DNA of 25,209 nucleotides from CSP1-4 sp036559965 (lineage in GTDB: Bacteria; Chloroflexota; Limnocylindria; Limnocylindrales; CSP1-4), in the NCBI GenBank assembly GCA_036559965.1, contig DATBSD010000069.1, positions 1-25,209 of the forward strand, written 5' to 3'. Position 1 is the stretch's first letter. Each line of letters begins with the position of its first letter. The position numbers and the translations under genes are program-made. The notes below the pieces were generated by a model. The model made no database searches and was not told the origin of the DNA. It saw only the letters and a list, made by a program, of their open reading frames with translations. Positions 13,198 through 19,858 of the stretch are shown here, piece after piece.

Positions 13198-14874
13198 TCA
13201 GGCCGGTCGGGGCGCCAGCCAGCCGGGCAGCTGCGCGCGCAAGGTCGCCAGCGGCAGCGAGCCGTGCCCGATGACGGCGTCGTGGAAGCCCTGGAGGTCG
13301 AAACGGTCGCCATCGCGCGCCTCGAGCTCGGCGCGCAGGGCGAGGATCTCGCGCTGACCGACCATGTAGGCGAGCGCCTGTCCCGGCCAGCAGACGTAGC
13401 GATCGACCTCGGACTCCGCCTGCAGCCTGGGCAGTCCGGCCCCCTCGACGAAGTCGACGGCCTCGTCGCGCGTCCAGCGGAAGGCATGGAGGCCGGTGTC
13501 GGTCACCAGTCGGGCAGCACGCATGGCCTGCATATCGAGCATGCCCAGACGCTCCTGGGGGCTCGTGAAGAGACCCATCTCGTCGGCCAGCCGCTCGCTG
13601 TAGAGGCCCCAGCCCTCGGCGAAGGCGGCGCCCGCCAGGCGAGCGCCGAAGCGCCGGAACGGATGGAGATCCTCGAGCTCGCTCTCGATGGTGATCTGGA
13701 AGTGGTGACCGGGCACCGCTTCGTGATAGGTCGTCGTGGCGACCTGGTGGAGCGGGCGCGAGTCGGGCTGATAGGTGTTGATGAAGTAGATCCCGGGCCG
13801 CGAGCCGTCGGGCGCGGGCGGATAGTAGAAGGCACCGGGCGCCTCGGGCGCGGCGTACGGCTCGACGGCACGAACCTCGCAGGCAGCTCGTGGCAGGCGT
13901 CCGAACCAGCGCGGCGCCACGGCCGCGGCGTGGTCGATCTGCCGGCGCGCGAGGACGACGAGGTCGTCGGGATCGGTCACGAAGTTCGACGGGTCCGTGT
14001 CGAGGAAGGCACGCAGCGAGGCGACGTCGGGGTGGCCCAGCTCGCGGGCGATGGTCAGCCGGTCACGGTCGATCTCGGCGAGCTGCTCGAGCCCGAACTC
14101 GTGCAGCTCGAGCGGCTCGATGGCCATCGTCGTCGAAGCCAGGATGGCCGTCCGGTAGACCGCCTCGCCGTCCGGCAGCGCCCAGACGCCGTCGCCCGCC
14201 CGGGCCTTCGGCGCGGCCGAGCGGACGCGATCCAGGAGGCGCGCGTTGGCCGGCTCGACATCGCGTCTGATGGCGGCCAGGAGCGCCTCGCGCTGGTCGT
14301 CACGAAGGTTCGGGCCGAGGCCCGCCGCCAGCGGCGACTCGTCGGTCGGCGTGGCGACCATGCGCTCGAGCTGGTCGATGGCGCGACCGAACACGACAGG
14401 CGCCGCGGTGCGGCCCGAGGCGACGCCCTCGTCGATGTTGCCGATGTGGGCGTCGATGAACGTCCCGAAGCCCGCCAGGCGATCGAGCAGGTGCCCGAAG
14501 GCGTCATCCGAGTCGATGGTCATCAGGCGGGCCAGGATGCCCGGCAGGCCCTGCGGCCCGTCGAGATGGTCGACCGACGTGAACTCGTAGAGGCGCTGGC
14601 CGTCCTGCTCGAGATGGACGTTGGCGATCGTCTCGAGCATGCCCAGCGTGATGCCGTCCTCGATGTCGAGGCCTTCGCGGTCCACGCCGCCGGTGGCCGC
14701 CAGGACGTCACGCACGAGCTCGCGGTCGCGCTCGCGCCCGGTCGGCCCGGGATCGTCGAGGCGGTCCTCGTAGCGACGGTCGCCGAGCATCGAGGCGAAG
14801 ATGGGCTGCCGCTCGAGGAAACCCTCCCAGAAGCGGGTCGCGATGTCGTCGACGGTCAGGCTCGTGGTCGTCAT
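13198..14874 (-). CDS. DUF885 family protein, probable metallopeptidase
   Basis: DUF885 proteins are predicted zinc peptidases, mostly uncharacterised. The 558-residue length is typical. The metal-binding signature YHEAVPGHHFQ is at 383-393 (HExxx-GHH form, His384/Glu385 and His390/391), and AFAEGWGLYSERLADE at 417-432 supplies the downstream Glu ligand. The N-terminus (FWEGFLERQPIFASMLGDRR) is also family-like. There is no signal peptide, so a cytosolic role is likely. The frame is open to 14967, but ATG 14874 is chosen because a GGAG lies 7 nt upstream and homologous sequence begins there. It starts 25 bp after the stop of the methyltransferase-nuclease-like gene, probably in the same operon; no functional link is evident. 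Confidence 0.9.
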   Translation of the reverse strand: MTTTSLTVDDIATRFWEGFLERQPIFASMLGDRRYEDRLDDPGPTGRERDRELVRDVLAATGGVDREGLDIEDGITLGMLETIANVHLEQDGQRLYEFTSVDHLDGPQGLPGILARLMTIDSDDAFGHLLDRLAGFGTFIDAHIGNIDEGVASGRTAAPVVFGRAIDQLERMVATPTDESPLAAGLGPNLRDDQREALLAAIRRDVEPANARLLDRVRSAAPKARAGDGVWALPDGEAVYRTAILASTTMAIEPLELHEFGLEQLAEIDRDRLTIARELGHPDVASLRAFLDTDPSNFVTDPDDLVVLARRQIDHAAAVAPRWFGRLPRAACEVRAVEPYAAPEAPGAFYYPPAPDGSRPGIYFINTYQPDSRPLHQVATTTYHEAVPGHHFQITIESELEDLHPFRRFGARLAGAAFAEGWGLYSERLADEMGLFTSPQERLGMLDMQAMRAARLVTDTGLHAFRWTRDEAVDFVEGAGLPRLQAESEVDRYVCWPGQALAYMVGQREILALRAELEARDGDRFDLQGFHDAVIGHGSLPLATLRAQLPGWLAPRPA

Positions 14875-14899
14875 CGATGGCTCCGTTCGTGTCGCTGGG

Positions 14900-17683
14900 T
14901 CATTCGAAGAGCGGCAGCTGCTGACCGCCACGCTCGATCTCCGGGTCGAGGCCGAGGTACGGCGCAAGGCGGTCGAGGTCGGCGCCCTCCTGATCGAGCA
15001 GGCTGCGCAGGTGGTCGGCCTTCAGGATATGCCAGTTGTCGCGCTCGAGGGCACGCCGCAGGAGGGGCGAGCGGGCGAGCTTGAAGCGGATGAGCTCGAC
15101 ACGCTCGGGCAGCACCACCAGGAAGCGCACGAGGTGCGGTTCGTCCTGGATGCGGGCGGCGCGTCGGAGGACGGACTCGCCGAGCATCGCCGTCCACTCG
15201 ACCTCGATCATGAACGTCGCCTTGTTGCGCAGGTACCAGATGACGTCGACCTGCTCGAGCGCCTCGACCGGGCCGCGCGCGATGAGCGGCAGGTAGGCGC
15301 GCTGCTCGACGTCCGAGAGGTGGGCGAGCAGCGGCCGACCCTGATAGCTGCGCTTCTGTTCGCCCTTGCCGATCCAGCAACGCAGTCCCAGCCGGTGGCC
15401 GTACTCGACGAGCTGCCCGACGAGCTCGGTATGGTCCTGGTAGCGCGCCTGGAGCTCGTCGTTCGTCTTGAGCAGGTCCGGTGTCGAGGCCCGCGAGCGA
15501 TAGCTCTCGAGACATGCCCGCACGAGCGCCTCGTCGGGCGTGTCGTGGCCCCGGAACATGGTCGCCACGCGATCGAAGAAGGCCGCCTCGTCGAGGCCGC
15601 CGGCCGTCGAGAGCAGGCTGAAGACCGCCCACTCGACACGGTCGGAGAGCGGCAGGGCGGCGGCCGCGATGTCGCGCTCGTCCTTCAGCCACCAGCGCCC
15701 GTCGATCTCCTCGAGTCGAGCCTGATCTGGTCGTCGGAGCTCGCCGTCGATGAGCTCCAGGAGCATGCTCACGTGGTCCGACGCACGCCGTCCCGCGGGC
15801 CCACGCTCGGTGCGATCGTCACTCGGGGTGCGCGGTCCAGGCTCGGCGCCGACCTCGCTGTCCGCAGTCGCCTCGTCGACGGGCCCCTCGACCACGTCGC
15901 CGGGCAGGTCGGCCGGACCACCACCGAGCAGGTAGCTGGCGGCAGCCATCGAGTCGAGGGCGTCGAGCGCCTGCTCGCCCCGGGCCTCGCTCTCGGCGAA
16001 CGTCCGGGTGCCGGTCAGCCGTCGCAGGTCGCCGCTCCGATCGAGCCCCACGAGGATCTCGCCCAGCAGCCGCTCCCCCCTGGCCGGCTCCCCGCGCGCT
16101 CGGAGGACCTCGACGGCGATGTCCGAGACCGCCTGCTCGACGTCCGCCAGCCGGAACGCGACCGGATCCGCGACGGGCGGCAGCGCCACGTTGCCACGCG
16201 TCCTCGGCCCACCCGGGGTGGCTGCGCCGGGTGGCACGAACTCGATCGTCCCGCCGATGGCGTCGCCGGCCTCGGCGAGCATGGCGCTGGTCATGCGGAA
16301 GCCGGCTTCGACGCCGCCCAGCGCGCCCGCCACGAGGCCCTCGGGGCCGCCCGGCTCGAGGAGCACGACGACCCGAGCGTCAGGCGCCAGGATGCCCGCC
16401 ACCGAGCTCAGGGAGCGGCGCAATGCCGCCGCGTGCGAGCCCCACTCATCGCCCGGCGGTTGGCCGGTGAGCGGCTCGTGCGGCAGGGCGGCGGCGGCGT
16501 CGCGACCGAGCGCGATGGCCGTCGTCAGGAAGGCGAGCGAAAGGTTCTCGGTCGTCCAACGCACGGGCGGCTGGCAGAGGACGAGCCGGACACGGCCGCG
16601 CCCCGACGTCGCGCGCGGCGACCCGGCCGTGAGTGGTGAACGGTCGGCCGGTTCCGCGAAGGGCGACGCCAGGTCGGCGAAGCCCCGGTCGGCGTGGCCG
16701 CGCCGGAGGACGACGTTGACGGACCCGTCCGCAAGCAGCGCCGGGTCGTCGCCGATGCGGGCCGAGATGGGACCGCCGGCAGCCGCTTCGAGACGCTGGA
16801 TGAAGCCGCGCACGATGCGGCAGCCGTCCTCGAACGCCAGCCAGGGGTTGCGTTCGCGCCACTGGCGGTCGGTCGGCGCGCGCACGTGGCCGCCGACGAT
16901 GCGCAATGCCGCCACCCGCCCGGGGTAGCTGTTGAGGCGGCTCGACGGCAGCAGCGCGTGCAGCAGCGCGAGACGCAGGGCGGCCTCGATGGGCGCCGCC
17001 CGGAGATCCTGCTCGATGCGCGCGAGGATGCCCTCGATGGCCGTCAGCGAGCGTGGCGTCCAGAGGTCGAGCAGCTCCTTCGTCAGCCCGTCGTGGCCGG
17101 GCAGCGTCGGGAAGCGCTCGGCCAGCGCCGCCCGCGCGGCGCCGTCGGTCGAGAGCGAGCGAGCGCGCTCGGCGTCCGCCTCGTCGGTCGCGACGGAGCG
17201 CGACTCGGGCCCCCCGACCTGGTCGCGACAGGCCGCGCAGCGGTAGATCTTGCGGAAGGGGGCGTCGGCGTCACCGTCCCACACGAACTCGTCGACGACG
17301 ACCGACCGGCCACACGTCGCACAGTGCGACGCGAACAGCTCGTTGAGCGCCTGCCGCAGGCCGACCTCGCCGCGCGGCTGGGCGCCGAGCGCGTTGACGG
17401 CGGCATCGAAGTGGCGCAGGTCGGGTGGCCGGAGCACGACGTCGGCAGCCAGGCGCGTGAGCGCCGTCGACTCGTGGACGTAGGCGCGGCGCAACCGCGA
17501 GACGGCCGCCCGCGCGATCCAGCCGCCGCGCCCGTGGAGATCGACGACCACGTCGCCGGGCGTCGAGCGGGACTCGATCTCGGCGAGCACGAGGTTGGCC
17601 GGCGGCGGCGGCGCGAAGCGATCGATGACCGGCAGGCTCGGGCCGCGATCGGGCCGGATGAGCGACGAGAGGGGTTCCGACAT
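14900..17683 (-). CDS. Degenerate DNA methyltransferase fused to PD-(D/E)xK-like nuclease domain
   Basis: A 927-residue cytosolic protein with no single family name I can give. Residues about 20-110 look like the N-terminal half of an adenine-specific DNA methylase, with a motif-I-like VVVDLHGRGGWIA (45-57) that lacks the usual FxGxG. A zinc ribbon follows (C121, C124, C149, C152). At 368-376 LVLCQPPVRW sits where motif IV (DPPY) is expected, but the acidic residue and the aromatic are gone. After an acidic linker (about 595-635), residues about 640-927 match a restriction-endonuclease-like layout: CWIGKG (769-774), QVDVIW (811-816) with Asp813, and FMIEVEW (824-830) with Glu827 and Glu829, then LRRAARI. 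The third catalytic position is Glu rather than Lys. The start ATG 17683 has TAGACT 8 nt upstream. Function unknown; a DNA-recognition nuclease or an inactivated relic are both possible. Confidence 0.75.
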   Translation of the reverse strand: MSEPLSSLIRPDRGPSLPVIDRFAPPPPANLVLAEIESRSTPGDVVVDLHGRGGWIARAAVSRLRRAYVHESTALTRLAADVVLRPPDLRHFDAAVNALGAQPRGEVGLRQALNELFASHCATCGRSVVVDEFVWDGDADAPFRKIYRCAACRDQVGGPESRSVATDEADAERARSLSTDGAARAALAERFPTLPGHDGLTKELLDLWTPRSLTAIEGILARIEQDLRAAPIEAALRLALLHALLPSSRLNSYPGRVAALRIVGGHVRAPTDRQWRERNPWLAFEDGCRIVRGFIQRLEAAAGGPISARIGDDPALLADGSVNVVLRRGHADRGFADLASPFAEPADRSPLTAGSPRATSGRGRVRLVLCQPPVRWTTENLSLAFLTTAIALGRDAAAALPHEPLTGQPPGDEWGSHAAALRRSLSSVAGILAPDARVVVLLEPGGPEGLVAGALGGVEAGFRMTSAMLAEAGDAIGGTIEFVPPGAATPGGPRTRGNVALPPVADPVAFRLADVEQAVSDIAVEVLRARGEPARGERLLGEILVGLDRSGDLRRLTGTRTFAESEARGEQALDALDSMAAASYLLGGGPADLPGDVVEGPVDEATADSEVGAEPGPRTPSDDRTERGPAGRRASDHVSMLLELIDGELRRPDQARLEEIDGRWWLKDERDIAAAALPLSDRVEWAVFSLLSTAGGLDEAAFFDRVATMFRGHDTPDEALVRACLESYRSRASTPDLLKTNDELQARYQDHTELVGQLVEYGHRLGLRCWIGKGEQKRSYQGRPLLAHLSDVEQRAYLPLIARGPVEALEQVDVIWYLRNKATFMIEVEWTAMLGESVLRRAARIQDEPHLVRFLVVLPERVELIRFKLARSPLLRRALERDNWHILKADHLRSLLDQEGADLDRLAPYLGLDPEIERGGQQLPLFE

Positions 17684-17691
17684 CGCCGGTC

Positions 17692-17697
17692 AGTCTA
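17692..17697 (-). promoter_or_regulatory. -10 element of leaderless transcript for the methyltransferase-nuclease-like gene
   Basis: TAGACT on the minus strand ends 8 nt before ATG 17683. No ribosome-binding site precedes the start. The same hexamer at similar spacing precedes the membrane-protein gene at 19840. Confidence 0.45.
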
Positions 17698-17795
17698 GCG
17701 ACGGGCGGCTGGCCGCCCCATGCGGCCATCCCGCGCCGGGCGATGGATGGCGGTCGCCGGGCTCGCGGCCGCCGGACCGGCGGCGCGACCCGCGA

Positions 17796-18647
17796 CTACT
17801 GCTCGTCGAGCTCCTCGGGCTCCTCGACGAAGGCCTCCTCGTCGGTCACATCGACGGGCAGGACGCGCTCGATGTCCTCGATCTCCTCGTCCTCCTCGTC
17901 CAGCTCGAGGTCTTCCTCGAGCTCCATCTCCTCACGCACCAGCGTGCCCTTCGTGTAGGGCCGCAGGTCGCTCGCCTTGGCGGCGGTCGGGAAGGAGACC
18001 TTGCCGTAGTTGGCCGGCGCCTGGAAGACCTCGCGGATGATGATGCGCACGTCCTTGTCACCCAGGCTGGTGACGCCGGCCGCGTATTTGTTGCCCTCGG
18101 CCATGAGCTTCAGCAGCCGAGCCGCGACGGCACGCTCGACCTTGCCGATGTCGACGCCGTTCGAGCGCGCGCCGAGCTCCGAGCCGACGGGCACGAGCTC
18201 GACCAGATCGCCCGGGTTGACCTGCGCCAGCTGGCGCGCGGCGGGCAGGTCGTAGAGGCCCGCGAATCCCGTCTTGCCGGTCTCCTCGACGAAGATCCAG
18301 ACCGGCGCCTTGCTGCCCTCCTGGGCGGGTACGGTCTTCTCACCGGCGTCGGCCTGGAGCAGGCGGAGGCGGTCGATATTGCGTTCGGCGATGCGGTTCG
18401 TGGGGTCGATCGCCAACGCTGCCTGGTAGTGGATGCGCGCCTCGGCCAGCTCGCCGAGCTCCCAGAGCGCCTTCGCCAGCCGATTCTCGGCGGTGCTGTC
18501 GGGACCGAGCTCGAGGATGCGGCGATTGATCTCCGCCGCCTCGGACCACTCGGCCGCGGTGCCGGCGGCGATGGCCTGCTCGGTCAGCTGGCGCTTGAGG
18601 CGGACGGTGTTGGTGGTCGCATTGTCGGAGGTCGGGGAGAGGCTCAT
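17796..18647 (-). CDS. TPR protein with HIRAN-like domain and acidic tail
   Basis: The 283-residue protein has three parts. Residues about 13-98 contain tandem TPR-type helices (WSEAAEINRRILELGPDS, then LGELAEARIHYQAALAIDP). Residues about 115-212 form a strand-rich domain with VWIFVEETG, a GDLVELVPVG segment, NGVDIGKVERAVAARLL and the strand VRIIIREVFQ. This order resembles HIRAN domains, which bind DNA ends or stalled forks in other proteins; the match is by eye and tentative. Residues 238-283 are almost entirely Glu/Asp with few other residues, a possible DNA-mimic or protein-binding tail. ATG 18647 has a strong AAGGAG just upstream, and TACAAT lies 63 nt further up. It is the first gene before the methyltransferase-nuclease-like gene on the same strand, 112 bp apart. 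Confidence 0.82.
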   Translation of the reverse strand: MSLSPTSDNATTNTVRLKRQLTEQAIAAGTAAEWSEAAEINRRILELGPDSTAENRLAKALWELGELAEARIHYQAALAIDPTNRIAERNIDRLRLLQADAGEKTVPAQEGSKAPVWIFVEETGKTGFAGLYDLPAARQLAQVNPGDLVELVPVGSELGARSNGVDIGKVERAVAARLLKLMAEGNKYAAGVTSLGDKDVRIIIREVFQAPANYGKVSFPTAAKASDLRPYTKGTLVREEMELEEDLELDEEDEEIEDIERVLPVDVTDEEAFVEEPEELDEQ

Positions 18648-18709
18648 GGGCTCCTTCGCTCGGAGGCGGGCGCAGCGAGGCGCCGACGGTCATCGTGGGA
18701 AGAGCAGGC

Positions 18710-18715
18710 ATTGTA
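18710..18715 (-). promoter_or_regulatory. -10 element of the TPR gene
   Basis: TACAAT on the minus strand is one base from TATAAT. It lies about 62 nt upstream of the ATG and leaves a conventional leader with a strong ribosome-binding site. The -35 region is GC-rich and unconvincing, which fits activator-dependent transcription. Confidence 0.5.
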
Positions 18716-18785
18716 CCACCCACCCTGCTCGCGTCCGGCGGCCACGCGGTCGGTCGCATCCTGGGCGGGCGCCCCTCGCGCGGGT

Positions 18786-18952
18786 GTTCCTCCCCGGAAC
18801 GCAACGGACGACATGTGGCCGGACGGGTCACGGACGTTCCATGGGCGAGCAGGATCGACCGCTGACACCGTTACGCCGACGGATCCGTTCCCGTGGGGAA
18901 CGATCTCGGCCGATCCCGAGGTCGGCACGTCGCTTGCGTTCCCCGAGGGAAC
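18786..18952. repeat. Array of four GTTCC-N5-GGAAC palindromes at about 51-bp intervals
   Basis: Perfect 15-bp elements GTTCC-N5-GGAAC lie at 18786-18800, 18887-18901 and 18938-18952. A fourth with a decayed right arm (GTTCC-N5-CGAGC) lies at 18836-18850. Start-to-start distances are 50, 51 and 51 bp. The third is the most symmetrical (CGTTCCC-GTG-GGGAACG, 18886-18902). The intervening sequences are not clearly the same, though units 2 and 3 agree at about half of their 51 positions by hand alignment. The array lies upstream of the TACAAT element of the TPR gene. Confidence 0.75.
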
Positions 18953-19033
18953 ACGGCGACGCGCCCGAGCGTTGCCCGCTCACGGCCGGCGCCGATGGCG
19001 GCGGCCAGCCGCGTGCTCGGTGGCAGCGCGCCT

Positions 19034-19840
19034 TCAGCGGACGAGCTGGTTCCAGAGCACGACGCCGACCAGCGCGACGACGAGGATGAGGTACTCCCAG
19101 ATCCAGCCCACCGAGCGTCGCTCGGCGCCCGGCGCTGCGCGATACGCGCTCCAGAGGTAGAACACGCCGGCCAGGATGGCCGGCCCCAGCAGCTGCGGCA
19201 AGGCGAGCGCCCGCAGCAGTGCCGCGGCCACGCCGATGGCGACGGCGTATGTGCCCGCCGCCCAGGTCGCCTCGAGCAGGTCGGGCGCCCGCGCCGCGGT
19301 GAGTCGGTAGCCGAGCAGGAAGGCGATCGTCCCGTCGAGCACGGCCAGGGCGAGCATGCCGCCGAAGTCGATGGCCGCCGGTTCCGTCGATCCCGGCAGC
19401 GGCGCAGCCAGACCGGCGTAGACCGAGCCGGCCACGGCGGCGAAGCCGAGGAAGGCAAGCAGCACGCAGAGTGGCACCAGCTGTCGCTCGCGACGGGCGC
19501 GGATCTCGTCGGCTGGTCCGAGCAGCCGCGCTTCCATGAGCAGCGTCGCGGCGATGAGCACGCCGCCGCCGACGAGGATGGCGGCGAAGACCGGGCCAGG
19601 GCCGGTCAGGTGGGCGAGGCCGGCGGTCGCCGCCGTCGCCACGACGGTCATGGCCATCGACTCGATGGGCACGCCGCGCGGATCGAGGTCCGCGAGGTAG
19701 TGGAATGTCCCGAAGCCGGCCGCGGCTGCGAGCACGAGCTGGCCGATCCAGAACGCACTGCCGGGCAGCAGCGCCGTGACGCCGGCGAGGATGACGAGCA
19801 GGGCCGCCAGATTCGCCGTGCGCTGCCGTTCGGTCCGCAT
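19034..19840 (-). CDS. Polytopic membrane protein, unknown function
   Basis: The 268-residue protein is almost wholly hydrophobic, with roughly eight membrane segments (for example about 8-25, 30-45, 60-78, 82-100, 120-142, 158-178, 190-215, 245-265). It has short loops and one longer polar loop with LLGPADEIRARRERQL (about 105-120). There are no catalytic motifs or transport signatures that I recognise. ATG 19840 has TAGACT 7 nt upstream and no ribosome-binding site. It follows PolX by 18 bp on the same strand, but the element in the gap suggests its own leaderless transcript. Confidence 0.75.
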   Translation of the reverse strand: MRTERQRTANLAALLVILAGVTALLPGSAFWIGQLVLAAAAGFGTFHYLADLDPRGVPIESMAMTVVATAATAGLAHLTGPGPVFAAILVGGGVLIAATLLMEARLLGPADEIRARRERQLVPLCVLLAFLGFAAVAGSVYAGLAAPLPGSTEPAAIDFGGMLALAVLDGTIAFLLGYRLTAARAPDLLEATWAAGTYAVAIGVAAALLRALALPQLLGPAILAGVFYLWSAYRAAPGAERRSVGWIWEYLILVVALVGVVLWNQLVR

Positions 19841-19847
19841 CGGCCGG

Positions 19848-19853
19848 AGTCTA
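19848..19853 (-). promoter_or_regulatory. -10 element of leaderless membrane-protein transcript
   Basis: TAGACT on the minus strand lies in the 18-bp gap after the PolX stop, 7 nt before ATG 19840. No ribosome-binding site is present. Confidence 0.45.
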
Positions 19854-19858
19854 GGCGC

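Larger units (their letters stand above)
18648..19033. other. 386-bp non-coding region upstream of the TPR gene
   Basis: This lies between the stop of the membrane-protein gene (19034) and the start of the TPR gene (18647), both on the minus strand. No protein-like reading frame is seen. It contains a probable -10 element (18710-18715) and the regularly spaced palindrome array (18786-18952). Confidence 0.7.

Noticed and set aside
18786..18952. CRISPR array
   Set aside because: The repeated unit is only 15 bp with conserved arms and variable centre, one of four is decayed, and no cas genes are present.
18786..18952. LexA/SOS box cluster
   Set aside because: The known high-GC SOS box is GAAC-N4-GTTC; here the arms are in the opposite order with a 5-nt spacer.
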